A DNA stretch of 32,057 bases. It comes from Pseudomonadota bacterium (lineage in GTDB: Bacteria > Pseudomonadota > Gammaproteobacteria > Xanthomonadales > Xanthomonadaceae). Shown here piece by piece: positions 7,824 to 13,914 of this stretch. How positions within the stretch are numbered: the first letter of the stretch is position 1; the number at the start of each line of letters is the position of its first letter. The stretch is from positions 1 to 32,057 of the forward strand of contig JAEZCF010000087.1 in the NCBI GenBank assembly GCA_023430045.1. The letters are read 5' to 3'. Under the pieces are notes generated by a model. It was not told the origin of the DNA, did no database searches, and was given only the letters and a program-made list of their open reading frames with translations. A program made the translations under genes and the position numbers.

Positions 7824-8123
7824 TTACCAGAGCGAGGCCAGCCAGAGCAGGGCAGCCATGCCCGCTCCGGCCAGCAGGGTCAGCAGCGAAACCCAGGCCG
7901 GTGTCGCCAGTCCCGACAGCGAACGGTCCGGCTGCGCGCGGTAGTCGCGCCGCAGCAGCCAGGCCAGCGCGTCGGGCTTGAGGAAGGCGCCGCTGCCGAA
8001 GCGCTGCGCCAGCGCCGGATGGCGGTCGCGCACGTGCACCAGGGTCAGTGGCCAGAAGATCACGAAGGCACTGAACCCGGCGATCGCCACGCCGACGAAG
8101 CACAGCGCGAAGAACAGGGTCAT
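7824..8123 (-). CDS. Small membrane protein, two predicted TM segments
   Basis: A 99-residue protein with hydrophobic segments at about 5-28 and 76-97, and a basic loop between them (RDRHPALAQRFGSGAFLKPDALAWLLRRDYRAQPDRS). The start ATG at 8123 has GGAGG ten bases upstream. It lies 30 bases after asnS and 7 before the next gene. No family is recognised. The two-helix hairpin with a basic loop suggests an inner-membrane protein with the loop in the cytoplasm. Confidence 0.7.
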   Translation of the reverse strand: MTLFFALCFVGVAIAGFSAFVIFWPLTLVHVRDRHPALAQRFGSGAFLKPDALAWLLRRDYRAQPDRSLSGLATPAWVSLLTLLAGAGMAALLWLASLW

Positions 8124-8153
8124 GGGTGCAGGGCCTCCGGGGTCGGGGTGGGA

Positions 8154-9548
8154 TCAGAATTCGGCGCTGCCTGGCGCACGTGGATACGCGATGGCATCAC
8201 GGATGTTCGACAGCCCGCACACATATACCACCAGGCGCTCGAAGCCGAGGCCGAAGCCAGCGTGAGGCACCGAACCGTAGCGACGGAAATCGCGATACCA
8301 GCCGTAATGTTCGCGGTCCAGTCCGAACTGCGCCATGCGCGCGTCCAGCACGTCCAGGCGCTCTTCGCGCTGGCTGCCCCCGATGATCTCGCCGATGCCC
8401 GGGGCCAGCACGTCCATTGCCGCGACGGTCCTGCCATCGTCGTTCAGGCGCATGTAGAACGCCTTGATGTGCTCGGGGTAGTTGGTGACCACCACCGGGC
8501 GGCCGATGTGTTCCTCGGTCAGCCAGCGCTCGTGTTCGGTCTGCAGGTCCAGGCCCCACTCGACCGGGAAATCGAACTTCCTGCCCGAGTTCTGCAGCAG
8601 CTTCACCGCCTCGGTGTAGTCGATCTGTTCGAACGGTGCGTTGATGAAGCCTTCCAGCTTGGTGATCGCGTTCCTGTCAACGCGCTCGGCCAGGAACGCC
8701 AGGTCGTCGCCGCGCTCGTCCAGCACCGCGCGGAACAGGTACTTGAGGAACTGCTCGGCCAGGCGCGCATCCTCGGCCAGGTCGGCAAAGGCGATTTCCG
8801 GCTCGATCATCCAGAACTCGGCCAGGTGGCGGGTGGTGTTGGAGTTCTCGGCGCGGAAGGTCGGGCCGAAGGTGTAGACCTTGCTCAGCGCCAGGCAGTA
8901 GGCCTCCACGTTGAGCTGGCCGGACACCGTCAGGAAGGTCTCCTTGCCGAAGAAATCGCGGCTGAAATCCACCTCGCCCTTGCCGTTGCGCGGCAGGTTG
9001 ACCATGTCCAGGGTGGATACCCGGAACATCTGCCCGGCGCCTTCGGCGTCGGAGGTGGTGATGATCGGCGTGCTGATCCAGTTGAAGCCGTTTTCGTGGA
9101 AGAAACGGTGCACGGCCTGGGCAAGGCAGTTGCGGATGCGGGTGACCGCGCCGAACAGGTTGGTGCGCGGGCGCAGGTGCGCCACTTCACGCAGGAACTC
9201 CGGCGACATCGGCTTGGGCTGGATGGGGTAGGTGAGCGGATCCTCGACCCAGCCGACCACTTCAACGTTGCTGGCCTGGATTTCGTAGGACTGGCCCTTG
9301 CCCTGGGATTTCACCAGCGTGCCGCGGGCGATCAGCGAGCAGCCGCTGCTGAGGCGCTTGACCTCGTCGAAATTGCCAAGCGAGTCGGCCGCCACCACCT
9401 GGATGGGGGCGAAGCAGGAGCCGTCGGTCACGTTGATGAAGGCCAGATTCGCCGAGCCACGCACCGTGCGCACCCAGCCGCGTACCGTGACTTCGCCGCC
9501 TTCCGGGATTTTCCCGGCAAGCGCATGTTCAACGCTGACCACCGTCAT
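8154..9548 (-). CDS. asnS: Asparaginyl-tRNA synthetase
   Basis: A 464-residue class IIb aminoacyl-tRNA synthetase charging tRNA-Asn; the E. coli enzyme is 466 residues. The N-terminal OB anticodon-binding domain spans about 15-100 (VTVRGWVRTVRGS). The catalytic core carries motif 2 (FRAENSNTTRHLAEFWMIEPE) and motif 3 (GFGLGFERLV) near the C-terminus. The ATG at 9548 has an AGAGGA about nine bases upstream. It is the first gene of the minus-strand train and is divergent from the Fe-S protein gene across 131 bases. Confidence 0.97.
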   Translation of the reverse strand: MTVVSVEHALAGKIPEGGEVTVRGWVRTVRGSANLAFINVTDGSCFAPIQVVAADSLGNFDEVKRLSSGCSLIARGTLVKSQGKGQSYEIQASNVEVVGWVEDPLTYPIQPKPMSPEFLREVAHLRPRTNLFGAVTRIRNCLAQAVHRFFHENGFNWISTPIITTSDAEGAGQMFRVSTLDMVNLPRNGKGEVDFSRDFFGKETFLTVSGQLNVEAYCLALSKVYTFGPTFRAENSNTTRHLAEFWMIEPEIAFADLAEDARLAEQFLKYLFRAVLDERGDDLAFLAERVDRNAITKLEGFINAPFEQIDYTEAVKLLQNSGRKFDFPVEWGLDLQTEHERWLTEEHIGRPVVVTNYPEHIKAFYMRLNDDGRTVAAMDVLAPGIGEIIGGSQREERLDVLDARMAQFGLDREHYGWYRDFRRYGSVPHAGFGLGFERLVVYVCGLSNIRDAIAYPRAPGSAEF

Positions 9549-9646
9549 GACTTGAATCCTCTGCTGATCGACTCGATCTGTGAATTCGGAAGTTTACCGG
9601 TTGCAGCGTTCTGCTTGCGAGGCATTTCTGCCGGGCCGGTCGCCTC

Positions 9647-9652
9647 TATAAT
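9647..9652 (+). promoter_or_regulatory. Putative -10 box for the IscA-like gene
   Basis: A perfect TATAAT lies 27 bases before the ATG at 9680. No good -35 hexamer is present at 16-18 bases upstream (nearest TTTCTG at 9625), so activation by a regulator is possible. The intergenic region also has to hold the asnS promoter, for which I see no strong match. Confidence 0.5.
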
Positions 9653-9679
9653 TGTCCCGTACCTTCGTGGAGCACCCTC

Positions 9680-10018
9680 ATGTCCGTCAGCCTGACTCCC
9701 ATCGCCTTCGAACGCGTGCAGCGTTTCGTCGCCCAGACTCCGGGCGCGCTCGGCCTGCGATTCGGCGTGACCCGTACGGGATGTTCCGGCTGGGGCCATG
9801 TCACCGACCTGGCCCGTGAGGAGCGCGAAGGCGACAGCGTGTTCGAGCAGGAGGGAGTACGCATCTACGTGGACGCGCAGAGCCTGCCGCTGGTGGATGG
9901 CACCGTCATCGACTTCGGCAAGCACGGGCTGAGCGAAACGTTCACGTTCAAGAACCCGAATGCCTCGGCTGAATGTGGCTGCGGCGAGAGTTTCACCACG
10001 GACGAAAGCCACCGCTGA
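9680..10018 (+). CDS. IscA/HesB-family iron-sulfur assembly protein
   Basis: A 112-residue A-type Fe-S scaffold/carrier. The three conserved cysteines are C35 (RTGCSGWG), C99 and C101 (AECGCGESF), the expected C-x(n)-C-x-C pattern. It acts in cytoplasmic delivery of Fe-S clusters to target enzymes. It stands alone, not next to iscSU or sufBCD, so erpA, iscA or sufA cannot be chosen from context. The TGCSGWG loop is a variant of the more usual TGCSGY. A TATAAT box lies upstream and palindromic repeats follow. Confidence 0.9.
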   Translation: MSVSLTPIAFERVQRFVAQTPGALGLRFGVTRTGCSGWGHVTDLAREEREGDSVFEQEGVRIYVDAQSLPLVDGTVIDFGKHGLSETFTFKNPNASAECGCGESFTTDESHR

Positions 10019-10038
10019 GGCGGGAGGAAGCCGGTTGA

Positions 10039-10057
10039 AGCGGGTGCATGACCCGCT
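10039..10057. repeat. Degenerate SMAG-like palindrome
   Basis: AGCGGGTGCATGACCCGCT is a palindrome of the same sequence class as the full copy at 10086-10109 but lacks the GTAG head on both sides. It begins 20 bases after the stop of the IscA-like gene. It may be half of a decayed pair with its neighbour. Confidence 0.5.
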
Positions 10058-10085
10058 GCCCGTGTTTCCGGCATGGCGCGAAGCT

Positions 10086-10109
10086 CAGCGGGTCATGGAC
10101 CCGCTCTAC
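10086..10109 (-). repeat. SMAG-like GTAG palindrome
   Basis: Minus strand: GTAG, stem AGCGGGTC, loop CAT, stem GACCCGCT. It is identical in all 24 bases to the copy at 12256-12279. It lies between the IscA-like gene and the toxin-antitoxin cassette, at the convergence of two transcription units. Confidence 0.75.
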
Positions 10110-10127
10110 CGCGTTTTCAGCCGCGAA

Positions 10128-10146
10128 GCGATCAGCGGCACTCCGC
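10128..10146. repeat. 19-bp direct repeat, left copy, flanking the toxin-antitoxin cassette
   Basis: The 19 bases starting GCGATCAGCGGCACT are identical to 10886-10904. The pair brackets the toxin-antitoxin genes (10175-10766) and the operator. This copy lies 29 bases past the toxin stop codon. It overlaps by two bases a further small palindrome, GCCGACC-CAC-GGTCGGC, at 10145-10161. Confidence 0.7.
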
Positions 10147-10161
10147 CGACCCACGGTCGGC
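10145..10161. repeat. Short palindrome without GTAG head
   Basis: Stem GCCGACC, loop CAC, stem GGTCGGC, of the same stem type as the repeat at 30-51 but without a GTAG beside it. It is 13 bases past the toxin stop codon and could act as a 3' hairpin. Confidence 0.45.
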
Positions 10162-10174
10162 TGCGCGCGATACA

Positions 10175-10501
10175 TCACTCCGCCAGGCCGAAATCTTCCC
10201 GCAGGCTGTCAATCTGGTGCATCCGCTCATGCAGCACGGTCACAATGCCGATGTGGCCATTCGGAAGACGTCGCCAGTAGACGAAATGGCGTTCATGGCG
10301 GAAGAAAAAGCCGTCGACGCCGAACGTCGCAGGGACGGGGCGCGACAAGGTCGTGTGGGTTTCGATTCCTTCGAATGCCTCGAACATGCCGCTGATGTAA
10401 CGGTCCGCCTGCTCGGTGCCCCAGCGATCCCGTGTGTAGCGGTAGATCTCGTCGAGCCGATAGGACGCCGCCTCCTGAACCCGGATTTGTGCTCTGGTCA
10501 C
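10175..10501 (-). CDS. ParE/RelE-superfamily toxin
   Basis: A 108-residue protein with the fold signature of type II toxins of the ParE branch: an N-terminal helical region (EAASYRLDEIYRYTRDRWGTEQADRYI), then strands with RPVPATFGVDGFFFRHERHFVYWRRLPNGHIGIVTVLHERM. ParE members inhibit DNA gyrase; RelE relatives cleave mRNA. Which target applies here is inference. It starts at a GTG (10501) four bases after the antitoxin stop, so it is translated from the same mRNA. A complete antitoxin is present. Confidence 0.85.
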   Translation of the reverse strand: MTRAQIRVQEAASYRLDEIYRYTRDRWGTEQADRYISGMFEAFEGIETHTTLSRPVPATFGVDGFFFRHERHFVYWRRLPNGHIGIVTVLHERMHQIDSLREDFGLAE

Positions 10502-10505
10502 GCCC

Positions 10506-10766
10506 TCAGATCCGGTTGCGCGCGATCACGTCGGCTGCGGTCATGGGCTGGTATGAGGATTCGGGAGCCGCATAGGCATGGGCCAGTTCGGTCCTCAGTC
10601 GTTCCAGTGCCGCGTGTTCGCTGCGTTCCTTGTCGCGCCGTATCAGGTCGCGCATGTATTCGCTGACATTCTCGTACGCACCATGCTCGCCAACGTTGGC
10701 GGCAACGAAATCGCTGAGTGCGCCGCTGAGGCGGACTGTCATCGTGGTGGTGCTTGCCCGGGGCAT
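10506..10766 (-). CDS. ParD/CopG-type antitoxin
   Basis: An 86-residue protein with an N-terminal ribbon-helix-helix DNA-binding region (TMTVRLSGALSDFVAANVGEHG...NVSEYMRDLIRRDKER) and a C-terminal, probably disordered, toxin-binding tail. This is the usual ParD architecture: it neutralises the toxin and represses its own operon. The ATG at 10766 has GGGAG seven bases upstream. The promoter-operator palindrome at 10789-10819 fits autoregulation. Confidence 0.88.
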   Translation of the reverse strand: MPRASTTTMTVRLSGALSDFVAANVGEHGAYENVSEYMRDLIRRDKERSEHAALERLRTELAHAYAAPESSYQPMTAADVIARNRI

Positions 10767-10788
10767 GGCGGATCTCCCGCTACGAAGT

Positions 10789-10819
10789 GTGTATTCAATA
10801 TAATTAAGATTGAATACAC
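10789..10819. promoter_or_regulatory. Operator palindrome of the toxin-antitoxin operon
   Basis: A perfect 11-base inverted repeat, GTGTATTCAAT and ATTGAATACAC, with a 9-base AT-rich centre. It is far more AT-rich than its surroundings. It covers the proposed -10 and spacer of the antitoxin promoter and starts 22 bases upstream of the ATG, as expected for a ribbon-helix-helix autorepressor site. Confidence 0.75.
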
Positions 10820-10825
10820 CTGCAA
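10797..10825 (-). promoter_or_regulatory. Putative promoter of the toxin-antitoxin operon
   Basis: On the minus strand a -10 TATATT (10797-10802, five of six to consensus) lies 17 bases from a weak -35 TTGCAG (10820-10825). It overlaps the operator palindrome, so repressor binding would block RNA polymerase. Confidence 0.55.
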
Positions 10826-10865
10826 ACGACGTCAGAGGACCGCATCGATGCTTCCTACCTGTTGA

Positions 10866-10885
10866 TCCGCAGGTTGGCGGATCTG
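10866..10885. repeat. Short inverted repeat beyond the MFS gene
   Basis: GATCCGC and GCGGATC separated by six bases, sitting between the toxin-antitoxin promoter and the MFS stop codon. It could be a terminator-like hairpin but has no T-tract on either strand. Confidence 0.4.
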
Positions 10886-10904
10886 GCGATCAGCGGCACT
10901 CCGC
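10886..10904. repeat. 19-bp direct repeat, right copy, at the 3' end of the MFS gene
   Basis: Identical to 10128-10146. This copy contains the last codons and the stop codon of the MFS transporter gene. An adjoining palindrome, CAGCGG-CACT-CCGCTG (10891-10906), overlaps it and may end MFS transcription. Confidence 0.7.
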
Positions 10905-12125
10905 TGCCACCGGGCCAATGCCGCGACGGCGCTCCAGCGCCACCGACAGGCCCCACAGCAGCAGGCCGGCGGCCGCTGTCGCCGCCCCGACATATCCCGT
11001 CGAGGCGTGGCCGAAGCCGGCGCCGATGGCCATGCCGCCCAGCCACGGGCCCAGTGCGTTGGCGGTATTGAACGCCGCATGGTTGGAGGCGGCGGCCAGG
11101 GTCTGCGCCTCGCCGGCCGCATCCATCAGGCGCGTCTGCAGGATGACCGCCAGTGCGCCCATCGTGCCCACCGCGATGATCGCCGGGACCATCGCCCAGG
11201 CCGAATGTGCCGCCAGCGGGAACAGCAGCAGCACCAGGATCGACCACGCCAGCAGCACCCCGGCGGCACGGAACTGCAGCCGGTCCACCAGCCAGCCGCC
11301 CATCATGTTGCCGATGATCGCGCCGATGCCGAACAGGCCCACCGCCGCAGGCATCCAGCGTTCCGGCACACCGGTGACGTTCACCAGGGTCGGGGCGAGG
11401 TAGGTGAACACGCAGAACATGCCGGCGAACCCGATCGCGCCGATCGCCAGCGCCAGCCATACCTGCGTGCGGTTGAAGGCACGCAGTTCGCGCATCGGGC
11501 TGGTGCGCACCTCGCTGGGGTCCGGCAGCAGGTGCCGCGCCACCATCGCCACGGTCGCCAGCGCCAGCAGGGTGACCAGCGCGAACGCCGTGCGCCAGGT
11601 GAACATCTGGCCCAGCCAGGTGGTCAGCGGATTGCCGACCAGGATCGCGATGGACAGCCCGAGCAGGACCTTGGAGACCGCTGCACCACGCTGCGCCGGC
11701 GGGCTGATCGAAGCAGCCACCAGCATCGCCACGCCGAAGTAGGCGCCATGCGGCAGGCCGGCCACGAACCGCGCCAGCAGCATGGTGGCGTAGTTCGGCG
11801 CCAGCGCGCTGGCCAGGTTGCCGGCTGCATAGAAGCCCATCAGGCCCAGCAGCAGGGTGCGGCGGGCGATTCCCGCGCCGGCGAACGCCAGCAGCGGGGC
11901 GCCGACCACCACGCCGATGGCGTAGGCGCTGATCAGGTGGCCCACCTGGGCCTCGCTGATGGACAGCCCACGGCTGATGTCCAGCATCAGGCCCATGCTG
12001 GCGAATTCGCTGGTGCCGATGGCGAAGCCGCCCAGCGACAGTGCCAGCAGGATGAGCGTGCGCTGGCGCGGGGTCAGGGCGCTGGCGAGGGAGGAGCCGA
12101 TGGCCGGAGCGGGGGAGGGGTTCAC
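10890..12125 (-). CDS. MFS transporter, DHA1-type (AraJ/YdhP-like)
   Basis: A 411-residue inner-membrane protein with about 12 hydrophobic segments, beginning with LILLALSLGGFAIGTSEFAS, the TM1 signature of the AraJ/YdhP branch of drug:H+ antiporter-1 transporters. After TM2 a motif-A-like loop is recognisable but degenerate (GAGIARRTLLL). The substrate cannot be read from sequence; family members export sugars, nucleosides or drugs. I chose the GTG at 12125 (VNPSPAPAIG) because a family-like N-terminus follows; the longer frame to 12266 runs through a repeat and upstream DNA. The last codons lie in a 19-base repeat shared with the far side of the toxin-antitoxin cassette. Confidence 0.85.
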   Translation of the reverse strand: MNPSPAPAIGSSLASALTPRQRTLILLALSLGGFAIGTSEFASMGLMLDISRGLSISEAQVGHLISAYAIGVVVGAPLLAFAGAGIARRTLLLGLMGFYAAGNLASALAPNYATMLLARFVAGLPHGAYFGVAMLVAASISPPAQRGAAVSKVLLGLSIAILVGNPLTTWLGQMFTWRTAFALVTLLALATVAMVARHLLPDPSEVRTSPMRELRAFNRTQVWLALAIGAIGFAGMFCVFTYLAPTLVNVTGVPERWMPAAVGLFGIGAIIGNMMGGWLVDRLQFRAAGVLLAWSILVLLLFPLAAHSAWAMVPAIIAVGTMGALAVILQTRLMDAAGEAQTLAAASNHAAFNTANALGPWLGGMAIGAGFGHASTGYVGAATAAAGLLLWGLSVALERRRGIGPVAAECR

Positions 12126-12255
12126 GAAAATCCGGGAGCGTTTTGACAGGGGTGGATTGTACTGCTGCGGTGCAGCATGATGGCGTGTTCCTGTGTCCCG
12201 CCCGCTGAACGGTGTTTTCCCGGTGGAGCTGGCGGCAGCGTTGAATGGATGGCGG

Positions 12256-12279
12256 CAGCGGGTCATGGACCCGCTCTAC
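12256..12279 (-). repeat. SMAG-like GTAG palindrome
   Basis: Identical over 24 bases to 10086-10109. Here it lies between two divergent genes upstream of the rpsF promoter, not at a gene 3' end. Confidence 0.75.
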
Positions 12280-12308
12280 CGCAGCAATGTGCCTGGCCGG
12301 GCCGCCGG

Positions 12309-12337
12309 TTGTCTGCGGGTCCTGCAGCGGGCATAAT
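12309..12337 (+). promoter_or_regulatory. Promoter of the rpsF-rpsR-rplI operon
   Basis: A -35 TTGTCT (12309-12314) and -10 CATAAT (12332-12337) at the ideal 17-base spacing, giving a leader of about 95 bases before the rpsF ATG. These are the best-spaced hexamers on the plus strand here. Confidence 0.65.
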
Positions 12338-12370
12338 AGGCGGCTTCCTGCGCTCCATGCGGGAACCCTT

Positions 12371-12417
12371 GCCCCACCGCCGTCATCACTGCGGGGGGCT
12401 GTCCGGCCTCCAAGGCC
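12371..12417 (+). promoter_or_regulatory. Structured rpsF leader, candidate S6:S18 autoregulatory site
   Basis: Two hairpins lie in the leader. The first (12371-12399) pairs GCCCC with GGGGC and CCGC with GCGG, with a single bulged A and a 10-base loop CGTCATCACT. The second (12405-12417) is GGCC-TCCAA-GGCC. Bacterial rpsF leaders often carry an RNA motif bound by the S6:S18 complex for feedback control. The assignment of this structure to that motif is inference; I could not align it to the known model. Confidence 0.4.
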
Positions 12418-12438
12418 ACATCCGAAAGGTAGATAAAC

Positions 12439-12879
12439 ATGAGTCGTCATTACGAAATCGTGTTCCTGGTCCATCCGGACCAGAGCGAGCAGGTCCCGGC
12501 AATGATCGAGCGCTACAAGGCGCTGGTCGAGAACGGCAACGGCACCATCCACCGTCTGGAAGACTGGGGCCGCCGCCAGCTGGCGTACCCGATCCAGAAC
12601 CTGGTGAAGGCCCACTACGTCATGCTGAACATCGAAGTGGACCAGGCCGTGCTGAGCGAGCTGGTGGAAAGCTTCCGCTTCAACGACGCCGTGCTGCGCA
12701 ACCTGGTCATCAAGCGTGACGAGGCCGACACCGAGCAGTCGCTGATCATGAAGAGCAAGGACGAGAAGGGCGACAAGCCCGAGCGTGGCGAGCGTCGTCG
12801 TCGTGACGACGAAGAAGGTGAGACCACCACCCCCGCCGCTGACAACGATGTCGGCGAAGACGCCGCTTCGGCCGCTTAA
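12439..12879 (+). CDS. rpsF: 30S ribosomal protein bS6
   Basis: A 146-residue ribosomal protein of the 30S platform that pairs with bS18. MSRHYEIVFLVHPDQSEQVPAMIERY and the RLEDWGRRQLAYPIQNLVKAHYV core are classic bS6. The C-terminus is a charged tail (RGERRRRDDEEGETTT...) longer than the globular domain, as in many proteobacteria. AAAGG lies about nine bases upstream of the ATG. It is the first gene of the operon. Confidence 0.97.
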   Translation: MSRHYEIVFLVHPDQSEQVPAMIERYKALVENGNGTIHRLEDWGRRQLAYPIQNLVKAHYVMLNIEVDQAVLSELVESFRFNDAVLRNLVIKRDEADTEQSLIMKSKDEKGDKPERGERRRRDDEEGETTTPAADNDVGEDAASAA

Positions 12880-12890
12880 GGAGCACTGAC

Positions 12891-13121
12891 ATGTCCAAGT
12901 TCTTCCGTCGCCGCAAGTTCTGCAAGTTCACGGCCGAAGGTGTCAAGGAGATCGATTACAAGGATCTCAACACCCTGCGCCAGTACCTGACCGAGAACGG
13001 CAAGATCGTGCCGAGCCGCGTCACCGGTACCAAGTCGAAGTACCAGCGTCAGCTGGCGACCGCCGTCAAGCGCGCTCGCTTCCTGGCCCTGATTCCGTAC
13101 ACCGACAACCACGACGTCTGA
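12891..13121 (+). CDS. rpsR: 30S ribosomal protein bS18
   Basis: A 76-residue basic protein, MSKFFRRRKFCKFTAEGVKEIDYKD..., binding 16S rRNA with bS6. AGGAG lies upstream of the ATG and only 11 bases separate it from rpsF. No priB lies between them, unlike in enterobacteria. The length and SRVTGTKSKYQRQLATAVKRARFLALIPY segment match the family. Confidence 0.97.
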   Translation: MSKFFRRRKFCKFTAEGVKEIDYKDLNTLRQYLTENGKIVPSRVTGTKSKYQRQLATAVKRARFLALIPYTDNHDV

Positions 13122-13128
13122 TGCCGGC

Positions 13129-13149
13129 GGGGCGGCCCGGTGCCGCCCC
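13129..13149 (+). promoter_or_regulatory. GC-rich hairpin between rpsR and rplI
   Basis: A perfect 8-base stem GGGGCGGC / GCCGCCCC with loop CCGGT, seven bases after the rpsR stop and without a T-tract. It could be an mRNA-processing or partial-attenuation site that sets the rplI level. A weak promoter (TTGTTG at 13176, TAACGA at 13199) follows it. Confidence 0.45.
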
Positions 13150-13226
13150 CGCTGCGCCAGCTATTCGGACAGCCCTTGTTGCGGGGCCCAAGCCTCGCTA
13201 ACGAATAACTTATCTGGAGCATTACC

Positions 13227-13676
13227 ATGCAGCTGATCCTTCTGCAGAAAGTCACCAACCTCGGCAACCTCGGCGACCTGGTCGACGTGAAGCCGGGCTA
13301 CGGCCGCAACTTCCTGGTCCCCCAGGGCAAGGCCGTGCCGGCCACCGAAAGCAACAAGGCCGAGTTCGAAGCCAAGCGCGCCGAATATGAAGCCAAGGCA
13401 CAGTCGATCCACGCTGATGCCGAAGGCCGCAAGGCGCAGCTGGAAGGCAAGAGCGTGACCATCGCCGCCAATGCGTCCACCGAAGGCAAGCTGTACGGCT
13501 CGGTCGGTCCGCGCGACATCGCCGAGGCCTTCACTGCTGCCGGCCTGACGCTGGGCAAGAGCGAAGTGATCCTGGGCGAAGGCGCGTTCCGCAACATCGG
13601 CGAGTACGAGGTGATCGTTCACCTGCACGCCGACGTCGAGACCACCGTCAAGGTCGTCATCGAACGCGAAGCCTGA
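13227..13676 (+). CDS. rplI: 50S ribosomal protein bL9
   Basis: A 149-residue protein with the N-terminal domain MQLILLQKVTNLGNLGDLVDVKPGYGRNFLVPQGKA, a long connecting helix rich in K, A and E, and a C-terminal rRNA-binding domain (GKLYGSVGPRDIAEAF). This is standard bL9 architecture and length. TGGAGC lies six bases before the ATG. It is the last gene of the operon and is followed by a strong terminator. Confidence 0.97.
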   Translation: MQLILLQKVTNLGNLGDLVDVKPGYGRNFLVPQGKAVPATESNKAEFEAKRAEYEAKAQSIHADAEGRKAQLEGKSVTIAANASTEGKLYGSVGPRDIAEAFTAAGLTLGKSEVILGEGAFRNIGEYEVIVHLHADVETTVKVVIEREA

Positions 13677-13705
13677 TCCCACGCCGCAAGGCATGGCATC
13701 ACCGG

Positions 13706-13735
13706 ACGGGCGCCCCCAGGGGCGCCCGTTTTCGT
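13706..13735 (+). terminator. Intrinsic terminator of the rpsF operon
   Basis: An 11-base perfect stem (13706-13716 with 13719-13729, arm ACGGGCGCCCC) and then TTTTCGTTT. It lies 30 bases after the rplI stop. Confidence 0.9.
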
Positions 13736-13813
13736 TTCGGCGGCGCAGACAGGAAGGCCGTCGTGGCATACCGTCGGGGCAGGGGCACGGCTGAGTCGTT
13801 TCATCAATAACTT

Positions 13814-13841
13814 TTGCAGATATCGATCGGTGTCGTATATG
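13814..13841 (+). promoter_or_regulatory. Possible promoter of the oxygenase/exporter pair
   Basis: TTGCAG (13814-13819) and TATATG (13836-13841) at 16-base spacing, in the only AT-rich patch before the gene at 13915. A small inverted repeat, CTGACA-N5-TGTCAG (13884-13900), follows in the leader and could be an operator or a hairpin. Confidence 0.4.
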
Positions 13842-13914
13842 ACTCTGGGGCGTGCGGGTGCTTCCTCCCACAGTAGGTCCAAGCTGACACGCCCTGTCAG
13901 AACGGACATGTCCC

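Larger units (their letters stand above)
12126..12438. other. Divergent intergenic region, MFS gene / rpsF
   Basis: This 313-base stretch holds no gene. From left to right it contains a possible MFS promoter -10 (TACAAT on the minus strand, 12156-12161), a 15-base inverted repeat TGCTGC-GGT-GCAGCA (12163-12177) that could be an operator, a GTAG palindrome (12256-12279), the rpsF promoter (12309-12337) and a structured rpsF leader (12371-12417). Confidence 0.6.

Noticed and set aside
12880..12890. Missing priB between rpsF and rpsR as a sign of deletion
   Set aside because: Many proteobacteria outside the enterobacteria lack priB there, and the 11-base junction with a good ribosome binding site looks native.
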